From contig NZ_JAAIJY010000004.1 in the NCBI RefSeq assembly GCF_011752065.1, positions 1 through 64,000 on the forward strand: DNA of 64,000 nt, written 5' to 3'. The DNA comes from Actinomyces sp. ZJ308 (GTDB taxonomy: Bacteria; Actinomycetota; Actinomycetes; Actinomycetales; Actinomycetaceae). The position numbers were made by a program, and so were the translations under genes. This document shows, piece by piece, positions 1 through 11,223 of the stretch. The notes below the pieces were generated by a model. The model saw nothing but the letters and a program-made list of their open reading frames with translations, was not told the origin of the DNA and did not search any database. Position 1 is the stretch's first letter; each line of letters starts with the position of its first letter.

Positions 1-120
1 TGTTACTCACCCGTTCGCCACTCATCCAGAACCAGCAAGCTGGCTCCTTCACCGTTCGACTTGCATGTGTTAAGCACGCCGCCAGCGTTCGTCCTGAGCC
101 AGGATCAAACTCTCCAAACA
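1..120 (-). rRNA. 16S ribosomal RNA, 5' end only (partial)
   Basis: The minus strand reads through the universal 16S 5' block: GAGTTTGATCCTGGCTCAG lies at about 94-112, followed by the conserved ACGAACGCTGGCGGCG and the ACACATGCAAGTCGAACG segment. The gene runs off the window at position 1, so only the first ~120 nt are present. The 5' end was set by placing eight residues before GAGTTTGATC, as in E. coli, so it could be off by a few bases. The V1 stem (ending in GGATGAGTGGCGAACGGG) suits Actinomyces-like taxa, but that is an impression and not a search result. Confidence 0.97.
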
Positions 121-324
121 AAACCAAAAGGAAACCAAAAAACAGGCCCCCATCAGTACACAGTCCAGAAAACCAGACCACATGGCCCCACCCAACCCCA
201 AAACAAATCAGAGCCAGGCAAACCAAAACAAAACAAGCCCCAGAAACCACACACACCAAACCAAACCACCCACCAAACAAAAGCAGACAACCCAGCAAAC
301 ATGCGCACAGCCCCCAGGACCCAT

Positions 325-359
325 GGCATAAAAAACATGACACACTATCGAGTTCTCAA
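325..359 (-). promoter_or_regulatory. Conserved rRNA leader element (putative antitermination/processing site)
   Basis: On the minus strand this part of the 16S leader reads TTGAGAACTCGATAGTGTG and then CATGTTTTTTATGCC. A TTGAGAACTCAATAGTGTG-type block followed by a T-run is a recurring feature of actinobacterial rRNA leaders and spacers, where it is linked to antitermination (boxA-like) and RNase III processing. The match is by eye. The rest of 121-428 is A/C-rich on the plus strand (T/G-rich leader RNA) and holds no gene. Confidence 0.6.
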
Positions 360-428
360 ACAACACACCCACTGAAAATTCTTCGAAAGACTGCTGCCTT
401 TCGTCTCCTTCTCAGAAGCGCCTGGGAA

Positions 429-457
429 ACTTTAGCGAGCCGCTTTTCCTGAGTCAA
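429..457 (-). promoter_or_regulatory. rRNA operon promoter
   Basis: On the minus strand a TTGACT -35 box (452-457) is separated by exactly 17 nt from a TAAAGT -10 box (429-434). It lies about 310 nt upstream of the mature 16S 5' end, directed into the rRNA leader. It is the best sigma-70-like promoter in the 547-nt gap between tyrS and 16S. The stretch 458-587 shows no second promoter of comparable quality. Confidence 0.75.
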
Positions 458-587
458 ACGATCGGTCAGTGACCCTCGTCTCTCATTCGGCTCTCTTCAG
501 TTCTCAGGTCCCGGTCGGTCTGAGGAATCATCCTCCCCGTTTCGGGCCGGAGAGAACATTACGCACCGGCCACCAGCCCGTCAAACC

Positions 588-630
588 GTAGCGCGGTGAC
601 GGTGCACACAAGGCACCGTCACCGCGCTAC
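588..630. terminator. Terminator hairpin downstream of tyrS
   Basis: A perfect 18-bp inverted repeat: arm 588-605 (GTAGCGCGGTGACGGTGC), 7-nt loop 606-612, arm 613-630. It starts 36 nt after the tyrS stop and separates tyrS from the rRNA promoter. It has no clear U-tract, which is common for high-GC actinobacterial terminators. It probably keeps tyrS transcripts out of the rRNA operon. Confidence 0.8.
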
Positions 631-666
631 TACGTTGGTGGGCGACCGATGTTTCCAGAGATGGAC

Positions 667-1929
667 CTAGGCCGAGCGCCCAGCAGCGAGGTTCCGTCGT
701 CCTTTACGCACCAGGACCACTCCCCCGGCGAGCAGGTGCTCAGGACCGATAACCGTGGCCTCGTCCTCCACCTTGACGTTGTTGAGGTAGGCCCCGCCAC
801 CGGCGATGGTCTTGCGGGCGGCGTTGCGCCCTCGCTCCAGTCCCGTGCTGACGAGCAGGTCGACGATGGTGGTCTCTCCGACCGTTACATCACCGGAGGC
901 GAGGTCGGCCGTGGCGGCCAGGATCGTCGCCTCATCGACATCGGTGAGGTCTCCACGTCCCCACAGTGCGGAGGTCGCGGCCTCCGCCTGGGCCGTGGCC
1001 TCGGATCCGTGGACCCAGGTCGTGACCTCGTGAGCCAGCACCCGCTGCGCCTCGCGCGCCTTCGGGTTCTCAGCGGTCGCCATCTCGAGGCGCTCGATCT
1101 CCTCACGCTCCAGGAAGGTGAAGACCTTGAGGAAGCGCACCACGTCGGCGTCGTCGACCTGCAGCCAGAACTGGTAGAAGGCGTAGGGACTGAGCATCTC
1201 CGGGTTGAGCCAGATGGCCCCGCCCTCGGACTTGCCGAACTTGGTTCCGTCGGCCTTGGTGATGAGCGGGTTGGTCATGACGTGGACCGAGGCGCCCTCG
1301 ACCTTGTGAATGAGGTCCATCCCGCCTACGAGATTGCCCCACTGGTCGTTGCCGCCGACCTCCAGGGTGCAGCCATAGCGCCGGTAGAGCTCAAGGTAGT
1401 CGTTGGCCTGGAGGACCTGGTAGCTGAACTCGGTGTAGGAGATGCCCTCATCGCTGGCCAGGCGGCGCGCGACGATGTCCTTGGAGAGCATCGTGCCCAT
1501 GCGGAAGTGCTTACCGAGGTCCCGCAGGAAGTCGATGGCGCTCATCGCCTGGGTCCAGTCCAGGTTGTTGACGATACGAGCCGGGTTGTCCCCGCCGAAG
1601 TCGAGAAGGTTCTCAAGCTGCTCCTGCAGGCCGGCCGCCCAGCCGGCGACGACGTCCTTCGTGTTGAGACTGCGCTCCCCCTTGGCCCGAGGATCACCGA
1701 TGAGCCCGGTCGCCCCGCCCACCAGCGCGAGCGGGTGGTGCCCGGCGAGCTGCAGGTGACGCATGACCTTGACGGCCACGAGGTGGCCGTGGTGAAGGCT
1801 GGGTGCTGTCGGGTCGAACCCGCAATAGAAGGTGACGGTTCCGTCAGTCAACGCCGCACGCAGCGCCTCGATGTCGGTGTGCTGGGCGATGAGCCCGCGC
1901 CACTGCAGTTCGTCCAGGATGTCCGTCAC
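667..1929 (-). CDS. tyrS: Tyrosyl-tRNA synthetase
   Basis: Charges tRNA-Tyr with tyrosine in the cytoplasm. The 420-residue product has the class I signature in the form LHHGHL near residue 45, a KFGKSEGG version of KMSKS near residue 230, the TyrRS segments [10 protein letters not shown] and GGNDQWGN, and a C-terminal S4-like RNA-binding domain (AYLNNVKV region). The GTG at 1927-1929 was chosen because the protein then begins [13 protein letters not shown], the usual actinobacterial start, with GGAAGG 10 nt upstream. A further open frame upstream to 2073 is Arg-rich and looks non-coding. It is transcribed toward the rRNA operon and ends at the 588-630 hairpin. Confidence 0.97.
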   Translation of the reverse strand: MTDILDELQWRGLIAQHTDIEALRAALTDGTVTFYCGFDPTAPSLHHGHLVAVKVMRHLQLAGHHPLALVGGATGLIGDPRAKGERSLNTKDVVAGWAAGLQEQLENLLDFGGDNPARIVNNLDWTQAMSAIDFLRDLGKHFRMGTMLSKDIVARRLASDEGISYTEFSYQVLQANDYLELYRRYGCTLEVGGNDQWGNLVGGMDLIHKVEGASVHVMTNPLITKADGTKFGKSEGGAIWLNPEMLSPYAFYQFWLQVDDADVVRFLKVFTFLEREEIERLEMATAENPKAREAQRVLAHEVTTWVHGSEATAQAEAATSALWGRGDLTDVDEATILAATADLASGDVTVGETTIVDLLVSTGLERGRNAARKTIAGGGAYLNNVKVEDEATVIGPEHLLAGGVVLVRKGRRNLAAGRSA

Positions 1930-2118
1930 TGTCCAGTCGCCTTCCGTGGATCGTCGTGCACTACGCACGCGTCGTCCCGGCGCGTCGCGCTCGGGGCCGG
2001 CTGTTGCCTCCGGCGCCGATAGTCTGCCACGTCCCGGCTCGGCTTCCACGATACGCGTAAGACGGCGAAGCACCTCCTCTACGGGAGCATCCCCGTTGTC
2101 GCCGGTGCCCGACCGGTG

Positions 2119-2820
2119 TCACCGCGCTGCGAGCCCCGCCGCGACCCCCACGCCGATCGTGGGGCCGTAGGTCTCCCAACCGCCTGCTGCCCGCGCGCGT
2201 TGACCGGCCGCAATGATGAGCCCGTGGAAGTCCTTGAGCTGAGAGACATTGAGCCCGCTGCGGGCAACCGCCGGCTCATGAGCACGCCGGGCCGCCTCAT
2301 ATCCTCGACCCACTGCATAGCCCGCCTGGCGCAGCAGGCGTCTGGCGTAGGCATCGAAGATGAACCGGGGCCGGTCGTACGCCATGAGGGCGACGACGTC
2401 GGCCGTCTCGGGACCGAAACCGGGAAGCCCAAGAAGCGCTGAGCGCAGGGCTTCGTCATCGAGAGCGGATGCGGTTGCTCCCTCCGCTGCGCATGACCAG
2501 GTCGCGTAGGCACGCAGCGCGCGGGCCTTGGCCTTCATGAATCCGCTGGGGCGGATCAGGTCGATGAGGCCGGCCTCGTCCAGCGCGAGCAGCCGGTCGG
2601 TCTCGAAGGCGGTGGCCTGACGCAACGCCTCCAGGGAGCGCTGGACGTTACCCCATGCGGTGTTCTGGACGAGGACGGCCCCGCAGACGTACTCGAGCTC
2701 CGAGCTCGCCGGCCATGGCTTGACCTCACCGAGCTCGGCGCGCAGCAGCTCGTACAGAGTGCGTACAGGGATCGGTGTGTCTGAGGAGATCTGTCCGGGA
2801 AGCGGAGGAGAGGCGTTCAT
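2119..2820 (-). CDS. HhH-GPD DNA glycosylase, MagIII-like
   Basis: Predicted base-excision repair glycosylase of the endonuclease III superfamily (233 aa). The helix-hairpin-helix and GPD region reads LLGLPGFGPETADVV, followed about 18 residues later by the catalytic Asp in FIFDAYARRLL. The lysine that gives endonuclease III its lyase activity is replaced by Glu (GPETAD), a pattern close to the ESAD of Helicobacter MagIII 3-methyladenine glycosylases. There is no C-terminal four-cysteine FeS motif. This suggests a monofunctional alkyl-base glycosylase (inference). The ATG at 2818-2820 was preferred because it lies just after the methyltransferase stop (14 nt away) with AAGGA nearby. An in-frame ATG at 2856 would overlap that gene. 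Confidence 0.85.
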   Translation of the reverse strand: MNASPPLPGQISSDTPIPVRTLYELLRAELGEVKPWPASSELEYVCGAVLVQNTAWGNVQRSLEALRQATAFETDRLLALDEAGLIDLIRPSGFMKAKARALRAYATWSCAAEGATASALDDEALRSALLGLPGFGPETADVVALMAYDRPRFIFDAYARRLLRQAGYAVGRGYEAARRAHEPAVARSGLNVSQLKDFHGLIIAAGQRARAAGGWETYGPTIGVGVAAGLAAR

Positions 2821-2834
2821 GAGTCCTTGGTGGA

Positions 2835-3473
2835 TCAGGCGGCGGGGCGGTCCCATATGAGGGTGTAGCGGTAGTAGAAGCGCCGTCGGATCCTGGCTCC
2901 GGGAAGCATCCGGGATGCCGTATCGCGGATCTCGCCGAACGACTCTCGCGGAGTGGCCGTGGCGACTCCGATGTCACGCATCTCCCCGTACAGGGCTCCA
3001 ATGACACGCAGCGGGAGGACGGCGAGCGCGGACAGCGTCCAGTCCCATGGGCTCTTGTTAGCGGCCAGGCCGACGACGATGAGCCGCCCACCGGGAGCCA
3101 CCAGCTCTCCGAGCCTCCTCAGAGCCGGTTTCAGCGGCAGGTGGTGAAGCGTGGCCACGCAGCTGACGGTCTCGAAGGTTCCGACGCGCTCGGGCAGGTC
3201 CGGGTCCATGACGTCGTCGAGGCGGACCTCGATCTGCGGGATCTGGTCCAGACGGCGACACGCTCGCACAACGGCCTGCTCGTCAGGATCGATTCCGACG
3301 ACGCAGCGGCACACCGTTGCCAGGCGCGCGAGCAGGAGCCCGTCCCCACATCCGACATCGAGTGCACGCCCGCCGCGCAGTCCAGCGTCCCGCACGATGC
3401 GCCGGTGAAAGGCGACGTTGTGGTTCCAGTACTCCTCGGTCATGGTCTCGACCGCATGGCTCAGGCCGGTCAT
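2835..3473 (-). CDS. Class I SAM-dependent methyltransferase
   Basis: A 212-residue Rossmann-fold methyltransferase. Motif I is ALDVGCGDGLLLARLA (residues ~37-52), motif II ends in VVGIDPDEQ, and motif IV is near CVATLHHLP. The substrate cannot be read from the sequence; it resembles small-molecule or quinone-type methyltransferases of the Methyltransf_11/25 group. The gene sits between two DNA glycosylases, 6 nt after mpg and 14 nt before the HhH-GPD gene, so all three are probably one transcript. That context hints at an alkylation-damage link but does not prove one. A second ATG at 3443 (MTEEYWNHN) is also a plausible start. Confidence 0.85.
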   Translation of the reverse strand: MTGLSHAVETMTEEYWNHNVAFHRRIVRDAGLRGGRALDVGCGDGLLLARLATVCRCVVGIDPDEQAVVRACRRLDQIPQIEVRLDDVMDPDLPERVGTFETVSCVATLHHLPLKPALRRLGELVAPGGRLIVVGLAANKSPWDWTLSALAVLPLRVIGALYGEMRDIGVATATPRESFGEIRDTASRMLPGARIRRRFYYRYTLIWDRPAA

Positions 3474-3479
3474 GTCGAT

Positions 3480-4151
3480 CTACTCGCTTGCCCGTCGGCT
3501 GCCTCGTCCGGCCGCAGCGGGCCTGTAGACCGAGACAGTGGGTTCCCCCTCGAGCCAGAAGCGCCAGGGGAAGGCGGTTCCGTCTCCTCCGGGGCCGGCG
3601 ACCCCGGTACGTGGCCCACGTCGAATGCGCTCAGTACCCGGCGCCTGCCACGGCTCCGGAAGAGTCAGGCTGATACGTGATCCCGGTCCGCCTACCGGCG
3701 CACCGTCGTCGGACCGGTCCAGCCCGAGCGCCGAGCACAGCCGTGCCGGCCCCCGGGCCAGGTCCCTGTCGACCCGCGCGGCGGGGCGACGAAGCCGGGC
3801 GAGCTCCGTGCCCTCCACCACCTCTCCCCCGCGCAGGAGCACCGCTCGCGATACCCCCGCCGGTCCGGTGACGATATTGAGGCAATGGTGCATGCCGTAG
3901 GTGAAGTAGACGTAGACGCACCCACCCGCCTCGAACATGGAGGCGTTGCGGGCCGTGCGCCCACGGTAGGCGTGGGAGCCGGGATCCTCCTCACCCCGAT
4001 AGGCCTCCACCTCGGTCAAGCGGATCGCGACGCGCCCCTGCGGGCCGGCGACGGCGATGACGGCGCCCAGCAGTGCCGGAGCCGCCTCCAGGCTGTCGCG
4101 TCCCAGGAGCGAGGCGGCCTCGGGGCTCAGATCCGTCGCTTGATCGGCCAT
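3480..4151 (-). CDS. 3-methyladenine DNA glycosylase (AAG/MPG family)
   Basis: Excises alkylated purines such as 3-methyladenine and hypoxanthine from DNA. Family hallmarks are clear: TEVEAYRGEEDPGSHAYRG with the catalytic Glu, TARNASMFEAGG, YVYFTYGMHHCLNIVTG and AVLLRGGE. The 223-aa length is normal. It heads a probable repair operon with the methyltransferase and the HhH-GPD glycosylase downstream, and starts 31 nt after the argH stop, so read-through from argH is possible. Having two structurally unrelated alkyl-base glycosylases in one operon is notable. Confidence 0.95.
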   Translation of the reverse strand: MADQATDLSPEAASLLGRDSLEAAPALLGAVIAVAGPQGRVAIRLTEVEAYRGEEDPGSHAYRGRTARNASMFEAGGCVYVYFTYGMHHCLNIVTGPAGVSRAVLLRGGEVVEGTELARLRRPAARVDRDLARGPARLCSALGLDRSDDGAPVGGPGSRISLTLPEPWQAPGTERIRRGPRTGVAGPGGDGTAFPWRFWLEGEPTVSVYRPAAAGRGSRRASE

Positions 4152-4182
4152 GAATCATCCTGACGGCCGGGTTCAGTCCAGC

Positions 4183-5808
<1,626 letters not shown>

Positions 5809-5977
5809 TCAGGAGCGCCTCAGCGATCGGTGCGGAGGGGATCTGTCGTGGATCGGCGGCAAAAGAGAGCCACCCTTCCTGAGGAATGCACAGGAGCGGG
5901 AGCGGATCGGGCGGCACCGACCGACGGGAAGGAAGAAGGGCCTGCCCGGTTACTCGCCTGTCATGCCATGATGAACC

Positions 5978-6850
5978 ATGCCCGCCGAACAAGACGCTCT
6001 TTTCCCAGGCAAGCAATTCATCTCCACCGTGCTCGAGGCGCTGGAGACCAAGACCAGGATGACCTGGGCCCTCGCCCACCGCTACCTCATGCGCGCGGCG
6101 ATGGCCGGCATGATCGTGGCGGTCTTCTACATCGTGAACTACGCCATCGTCGGTATCTTCGCCGGCCTTCATGTCGGGGACACCTCCTTGGCGGGGGTCG
6201 GGAAGCTCCTCGGGGCTCTGGCCTTCGGGCCGGCCCTGGTCTTCATCTACTACACGAAGTCCGAGCTTCTCACCAGCAACATGATGGTGGTGGTCATCGG
6301 CTACTACTACAGGCGCATCTCGGCGTGGAGAACCCTGAGAGTGCTGTTCATGTGCCTGGCCGGCAACTTCCTGGGCGGGCTCGTCTTCGCCGTCATGTAC
6401 CGCTTCTCCACGCTCGTGGACGGCCCCACCGGCGAACAGGCCCTGCACTCGGTGGAGGCCAAGCTGGGCTACCTGTCGACGGCCTCGGGGGTCGCCGACC
6501 TCTTCGTACGGGCGATCCTGTGCAACTTCATGATCAACCTGGCGATGCTTCTCATCTACAACGGCTTCATCCGTGAGGACTGGTCCAAGATCTTCTCGAT
6601 GATCATCGCCGTGTTCGTCTTCGCCTTCCTCGGCTTCGAGCACTCAGTGGCCAACACGGTCCTGTTCACCGTCATCGGCCTGACGCACGGGATCGACGTC
6701 CTGCCGGCGCTGGGCAACGTGGCCGTGGCCCTGCTGGGCAACTTCGTGGGTGGTGGGCTGCTCATCGGCGGCTACTACGCCTATGCCAACGACGACTCCC
6801 GGTGGCTGCGCCGCCAGCCTCAGAAGGACGAGGTTCAGGCGGCCGAGTAG
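5978..6850 (+). CDS. Formate/nitrite transporter (FNT) family channel
   Basis: A 290-residue, roughly six-helix membrane protein of the FocA/NirC family, which moves small monovalent anions such as formate, nitrite or hydrosulfide. Evidence: the KSELLTSNMM segment (equivalent to the family's SELFTGN), CNFMINLAM, and GFEHSVANT carrying the conserved pore histidine. The substrate cannot be assigned: no pyruvate-formate lyase or nitrite reductase gene is adjacent. It lies on the opposite strand between argG and argH and has no obvious ribosome binding site before ATG 5978, so it may be leaderless or start slightly differently. Confidence 0.92.
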   Translation: MPAEQDALFPGKQFISTVLEALETKTRMTWALAHRYLMRAAMAGMIVAVFYIVNYAIVGIFAGLHVGDTSLAGVGKLLGALAFGPALVFIYYTKSELLTSNMMVVVIGYYYRRISAWRTLRVLFMCLAGNFLGGLVFAVMYRFSTLVDGPTGEQALHSVEAKLGYLSTASGVADLFVRAILCNFMINLAMLLIYNGFIREDWSKIFSMIIAVFVFAFLGFEHSVANTVLFTVIGLTHGIDVLPALGNVAVALLGNFVGGGLLIGGYYAYANDDSRWLRRQPQKDEVQAAE

Positions 6851-6939
6851 GCCCAGGAGACCCCACCAGGTAGACCACGACCAGCACCGCTCGGCCGTCA
6901 GCCGGCCAGTCCCCGTGGCCCACCCGGCCCGACACGACC

Positions 6940-6981
6940 GAACCGGTTGCCTCCGCTCCTGCCCGCGGAGACAACCGGTTC
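6940..6981. terminator. Bidirectional terminator between the FNT gene and argG
   Basis: A hairpin with outer arms GAACCGGTTG (6940-6949) and CAACCGGTTC (6972-6981), one mismatch, then inner arms CTCCGC/GCGGAG around an 8-nt loop. It sits between two converging genes (FNT stop at 6850, argG stop at 7069). The remaining gap sequence shows no gene. Confidence 0.7.
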
Positions 6982-7068
6982 GTCATGTTCCGGCGCCCTG
7001 GGACCGGGGGCGCCCGCAGTACCGGTGACGGGCGGCAGTCCCCGGCTGAGTCCCGGTCTGAGTCCCGG

Positions 7069-8292
7069 TCAGAATCCCTGGCCGTTGCCGGCGCGCACGT
7101 CTCGGGCGGCGGCGAGCTTGGACTGCATCCCGTAGATCTCGATGAATCCTCGTGAGGAGGACTGGTCGAAGGTGTCCCCGCTCTCGTAGGTGGCCAGGTT
7201 GAAGTCGTACAGGCCGGTCTCGGAGCGGCGCCCGGTGACGGTCGCTCGGCCGCCGTGCAGGACCATGCGGATGTCGCCGTTGACGTAGCGCTGGGTGTCC
7301 TCGATGAAGGCGTCCATGGAGCGCTTGAGCGGGGAGTACCACTGGGCCTCGTAGACGAGCTCGGCCCAGGTCTGCTCCATGCTCCGCTTGTAGCGGCGTT
7401 GCATGCGCTCCAGGGTGACTGCCTCGAGCGCCTGGTGCGCCTCGATGAGGGCCACGGCCCCGGGGGCCTCGTAGATCTCGCGGGACTTGATGCCCACGAG
7501 GCGGTCCTCAACCATGTCGATGCGCCCCACGCCCTGGGCACCGGCCCTGCGGTTGAGCTCCTGGATGGCCTCCAGCGGGGTGACGGCCCGCCCGTCGATG
7601 GCCACCGGGATGCCCTCCTTGAAGGTGAGGGTCACCTCGTCGGGCAGGGGCGGGTAGGTGGGGTCATCGGTGTAGACGTAGACGTCCTTGGTGGGGGCGT
7701 TCCACAGGTCCTCCAGGAAACCGGTCTCGATGGCGCGTCCCCACACGTTCTGGTCGATGGAGAACGGGTTGTGCTTGGTGGTCTCGATCGGCAGGTTGTG
7801 CTTCTCGGCGTAGTCGATGGCGACGTCTCGGGTCAGTGCCAGGTCGCGCACCGGCGAGATGCAGTCCATGTCCGGGGCCATGGAGGTGATGGAGACCTCG
7901 AAGCGGACCTGGTCGTTGCCCTTGCCGGTGCAGCCGTGCGCCACCGTGCGGGCGCCGAACTCGCGGGCGGCCTTGACCAGATGACGGGCGATGACGGGCC
8001 GCGAGAGCGCCGAGACCAGCGGGTAGGTCCCCTCGTAGAGGGCGTTGGCCTTGAGAGCGGGCATGCAGTAGTCGTTGGCGAACTCGTCGCGGGCGTCGGC
8101 CACGTAGGCCTCGACGGCGCCGCAGTCGAGGGCTCGCTGTCGGATCACCTCAAGGTCCTCGCCGCCCTGGCCGACGTCGACGGCCACGGCGACGACCTCT
8201 CGGCCGGTGGCCTCACCGATCCAGCCGATGGCGACAGACGTGTCCAGGCCTCCGGAGTAGGCCAGGACGACACGGTCCTTGTGGGTGCTCAT
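7069..8292 (-). CDS. argG: Argininosuccinate synthase
   Basis: Condenses citrulline and aspartate using ATP. The 407-aa protein starts [19 protein letters not shown], containing the [10 protein letters not shown]-loop of the N-type ATP pyrophosphatase fold. Other conserved segments are [14 protein letters not shown] and [16 protein letters not shown]. The ATG at 8292 places this motif in its usual position; the frame continues to 8322 but that would add a basic stretch, and a GAGAGAG purine tract precedes 8292. It lies 74 nt downstream of argR with no ARG box in the gap, so it is probably transcribed with the argCJBDR operon. Confidence 0.97.
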   Translation of the reverse strand: MSTHKDRVVLAYSGGLDTSVAIGWIGEATGREVVAVAVDVGQGGEDLEVIRQRALDCGAVEAYVADARDEFANDYCMPALKANALYEGTYPLVSALSRPVIARHLVKAAREFGARTVAHGCTGKGNDQVRFEVSITSMAPDMDCISPVRDLALTRDVAIDYAEKHNLPIETTKHNPFSIDQNVWGRAIETGFLEDLWNAPTKDVYVYTDDPTYPPLPDEVTLTFKEGIPVAIDGRAVTPLEAIQELNRRAGAQGVGRIDMVEDRLVGIKSREIYEAPGAVALIEAHQALEAVTLERMQRRYKRSMEQTWAELVYEAQWYSPLKRSMDAFIEDTQRYVNGDIRMVLHGGRATVTGRRSETGLYDFNLATYESGDTFDQSSSRGFIEIYGMQSKLAAARDVRAGNGQGF

Positions 8293-8366
8293 GGGATCTC
8301 TCTCTTCTCTTCGTGGTGACACTGGCGAACCAGTGGTGAGGTGACTGCAAGGGCTGTGGGGAGAGG

Positions 8367-8954
8367 TCAGGCTCTGGCCGAGGGGTCGGCCAGGGCGAGC
8401 AGGTGCCCGGCCACATCGGCGGCGACCCGGGCGCTGCGGGTGATGACCAGGACTGTGTCATCCCCGGCGATGCAGCCCAGGACCCCGGGCATCATCGCGT
8501 CGTCGACGGCGCCGGCGAGCAGCTGGGCGGCGCCGGCCGGGGTTCGCAGGACCACCTGGGAGCCGGCCCACTCGGCGGTGACGAGCAGCTCGGCGCACCA
8601 CCGGGCCAGGCGGGGGGTCGTGTGGCCGGGCAGGGAGTCGTCGGTCTCCTCCGCCCCGGTGAGGGCACCGGCGTGGACCTGGCCGGGTGCCCCGGCCTCG
8701 GGCATCGAGTAGATGAGCTCTCCGCCCGGGGCGCGGATCTTCGTGGCCCGCAGCTCCACTAGGTCCCGCGAGAGCGTTGCCTGGGTGGTGCTGATGCCGC
8801 GCTGGGCCAGGGCCTTGCGCAGCTGGGCCTGGGAGCGGATGCGTTCCCGGGAGAGGATCTGGATGATGCTGGCGTGCCTGGCGGTCTTGGTCCCGGGTGC
8901 CAGTGGGGCCGCTGCCGCCAGGTCCCGCTGGGAGTCCTCGACGGTGGCGCTCAT
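8367..8954 (-). CDS. argR: Arginine repressor ArgR
   Basis: Hexameric arginine-sensing repressor of arginine biosynthesis genes. The N-terminal winged helix is seen in [27 protein letters not shown] (read as [11 protein letters not shown] and [12 protein letters not shown]) and the C-terminal oligomerisation/arginine-binding domain in [18 protein letters not shown]. The gene overlaps the argD stop by 4 nt (ATGA), so it is translationally coupled to the operon it controls. The 195-aa length is slightly above the family norm owing to a short N-terminal tail. Its likely operator is the palindrome upstream of argC. Confidence 0.95.
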   Translation of the reverse strand: MSATVEDSQRDLAAAAPLAPGTKTARHASIIQILSRERIRSQAQLRKALAQRGISTTQATLSRDLVELRATKIRAPGGELIYSMPEAGAPGQVHAGALTGAEETDDSLPGHTTPRLARWCAELLVTAEWAGSQVVLRTPAGAAQLLAGAVDDAMMPGVLGCIAGDDTVLVITRSARVAADVAGHLLALADPSARA

Positions 8955-10300
8955 GAGCCTGCTCTCTCAGACCGCGCCCCAGACAGAACCTCGGACAACG
9001 TGGTGGTGAAGGCTCGGGCGTCGTCGTCGGACAGGATGAAGGGCGGCGCCAGGCGGATCGTGTCGGGGCGCGGTGCGTTGACGATGAAGCCGCGCTGCGC
9101 CAGAGCGGTCGCGATCTCGCCTGCGGGCGGCAGGCCCTCGACCAGTCCGACGCCGATCAGCAGGCCTCGACCGCGTACCTGCTCGACGCCGTCGACTGCC
9201 GCCAGGTCCCGGGCCCAGGCGGAGCCGAGTCGATCGACCCGGCTGAGCAGGTCCTGGCCGCGGATGGTCTCGATGACGGCGAGTGCGGCCGCACAGGCCA
9301 CCGGGTTGCCGCCGAAGGTGGTGCCGTGCTGACCGGGTCCGAGGAGCGACGCGGCCTGACCGGTGGCGACGGCTGCACCGATGGGGATGCCGCCGCCCAG
9401 GCCCTTGGCGAGGGTGACGACGTCGGGTACGACGCCGGGGGCCAGCAGGTGGTGGGCCATCCAGGCGCCGGAGCGCCCCATGCCGGACTGGACCTCGTCG
9501 ATGATGAGCAGGGCGCCGGCCTGCCTGGTCAGCTCACGGGCGGCCTCCAGGTACCCGGCGGGCAGCTCACGGACCCCGGCCTCGCCCTGGATCGGCTCGA
9601 CGATGAGTGCCGCGACGTCCGGCCCCAGGGCGCTGCGCAGGGCGTCGGTGTCGCCGGCCGGGATGAACTCGACCCCGCCGGGAAGCGGTTCGAAGGGCTC
9701 CCGGTATGCGGCCTTGTGGGTCAGGGCCAGGGCGCCCATGGTCCGCCCGTGGAAGGCATCCTGGAGTGCCAGGACCCGGGGGCGGCCGGGGCCCCCGTGC
9801 CGGCGGGCGATCTTGAAGGCGGCCTCGTTGGCCTCGGTCCCGGAGTTGGCCAGGAAGACCCGGGAGTCGCGTGCGCTCTGGCCTGGGAAGGTCAGGGAGA
9901 CGAGCTCCTCGGCGAGGCGGACCTGGGCGGGGGTGGTGAAGAAGTTCGAGACGTGGCCGAGGGTGCCGAGCTGGCCGGTGACGGCCCGCACGATCGCCGG
10001 GTGGGCGTGACCCAGGCAGTTGACGGCGATTCCGGCCAGCAGGTCGGTGTACTCCTTGCCGTCGGCGTCCCAGACGCGGGCGCCCTGACCGCGGACCAGC
10101 GCCCGCCCGGGGGTGCCGAAGGTGTTCATGACGGCGTCGGTGTAACGCTCCAGCCAGCCGGCATTACCGGCGTTACCGGCACTGTCAGTATTGTCAGCAC
10201 TTCCGGCACTGGCCGAGCCGACGGTCCCCTGACCGGCGCCCTCCGCATCGGGATCCGGCAGTGCTGAGGACGATCCTGACGGGCCTGAAGAGATGGTCAT
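8951..10300 (-). CDS. argD: Acetylornithine aminotransferase
   Basis: PLP-dependent class III aminotransferase converting N-acetylglutamate semialdehyde to N-acetylornithine. The PLP lysine is in [15 protein letters not shown], with [11 protein letters not shown] upstream and [16 protein letters not shown] downstream. The 449-aa product carries an unusual ~48-residue Ser/Gly/Ala/Asp-rich N-terminal extension with short repeats before the canonical [14 protein letters not shown] start of the fold. ATG 10298-10300 overlaps the argB stop by 4 nt. argF, which often follows argD in actinobacteria, is absent: argR comes next. Confidence 0.96.
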   Translation of the reverse strand: MTISSGPSGSSSALPDPDAEGAGQGTVGSASAGSADNTDSAGNAGNAGWLERYTDAVMNTFGTPGRALVRGQGARVWDADGKEYTDLLAGIAVNCLGHAHPAIVRAVTGQLGTLGHVSNFFTTPAQVRLAEELVSLTFPGQSARDSRVFLANSGTEANEAAFKIARRHGGPGRPRVLALQDAFHGRTMGALALTHKAAYREPFEPLPGGVEFIPAGDTDALRSALGPDVAALIVEPIQGEAGVRELPAGYLEAARELTRQAGALLIIDEVQSGMGRSGAWMAHHLLAPGVVPDVVTLAKGLGGGIPIGAAVATGQAASLLGPGQHGTTFGGNPVACAAALAVIETIRGQDLLSRVDRLGSAWARDLAAVDGVEQVRGRGLLIGVGLVEGLPPAGEIATALAQRGFIVNAPRPDTIRLAPPFILSDDDARAFTTTLSEVLSGARSERAGS

Positions 10301-11223
10301 AGGCTCTTGCCTCCGTTCAGTGGCGGTATCGGGGCGTCCCCGGGGTGGATGACGGTGCCGACGCCCTGGTCGGTGACGATCTCCAGGAGCATGCTGTGGG
10401 CCTGTCGCCCGTCGACGACGTGGGCCTGCCCGACTCCTCCGTAGACGGCCCGCAGGCAGGCCTCCATCTTGGGGATCATTCCGGACTCGAGCGAGGGCAG
10501 GAGCTCCTCGAGCGCGGCCGCACTGATGAAGGGCACCAGCGAGCTGCGGTCGGGCCAGGCGGAGTAGAGCCCCTCGACGTCGGTGAGCATGAGCAGCGTG
10601 CGCGCCTGGAGCGCCACGGCGATCGCGGCGGCGGCCGTGTCGGCGTTGACGTTGAGGACGGTCTCGGAGTCCGTCATCAGCGGGGCGACAGAGGAGATGA
10701 CGGGGATGCGGCCCTGGTCGAGCAAGTCGATGATGGGCTGCGGGCTGACGTCGACGACGTCGCCGACCAGGCCCACGTCGACGGTCTCGCCGTCCACCGT
10801 GGCCAGGCGCTGACGTGCCCGTAGGAGTCCGCCGTCCTCGCCGCTGATGCCGACCGCGGCGGAGCCGTCGGTGTTGAGCAGGGAGACGAGCTCGCGCTGC
10901 ACCGAGCCGGTGAGGACCATGCGGACCACATCCATGACCTCGGGGGTGGTCACGCGCAGGCCGCCGCGGAACTCCGAGGCGATGCCCAGTCGCTTGAGCA
11001 TGGCGTTGATCTGGGGGCCGCCGCCGTGGACGACGACGGGTCGCACCCCGACCTGGTGGAGGAAGAGGATGTCCTGGGCGAAGGCGCGCTTGAGGTCGTC
11101 GTTCACCATGGCGTTGCCGCCGTACTTGATGACCATGGTGGCGCCCTTGTAGGTGCGCAGCCACGGCACGGCCTCCAGCAGGACGGATGCCTTGATCTGC
11201 GGGTCGAGAGGTGTCCGGTTCAT
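10297..11223 (-). CDS. argB: Acetylglutamate kinase
   Basis: Phosphorylates N-acetylglutamate, usually the arginine-feedback-controlled step. The amino-acid kinase fold shows VIKYGGNAM near the N-terminus, [15 protein letters not shown], and [16 protein letters not shown] in the nucleotide-binding half; [13 protein letters not shown] carries the conserved lysine. 308 aa is typical. The start at 11223 overlaps the argJ stop by 4 nt (ATGA), and the stop overlaps argD in the same way. Confidence 0.97.
   Translation of the reverse strand: MNRTPLDPQIKASVLLEAVPWLRTYKGATMVIKYGGNAMVNDDLKRAFAQDILFLHQVGVRPVVVHGGGPQINAMLKRLGIASEFRGGLRVTTPEVMDVVRMVLTGSVQRELVSLLNTDGSAAVGISGEDGGLLRARQRLATVDGETVDVGLVGDVVDVSPQPIIDLLDQGRIPVISSVAPLMTDSETVLNVNADTAAAAIAVALQARTLLMLTDVEGLYSAWPDRSSLVPFISAAALEELLPSLESGMIPKMEACLRAVYGGVGQAHVVDGRQAHSMLLEIVTDQGVGTVIHPGDAPIPPLNGGKSL

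Noticed and set aside
649-2022. Long plus-strand open frame opposite tyrS
   Set aside because: Shadow of tyrS: codon composition and Val/Gly/Asp-rich product are typical of antisense frames in high-GC DNA.
1930-2073. N-terminal extension of tyrS to 2073
   Set aside because: Arg/Pro-rich, no family similarity, and a good GTG start with ribosome binding site exists at 1929.
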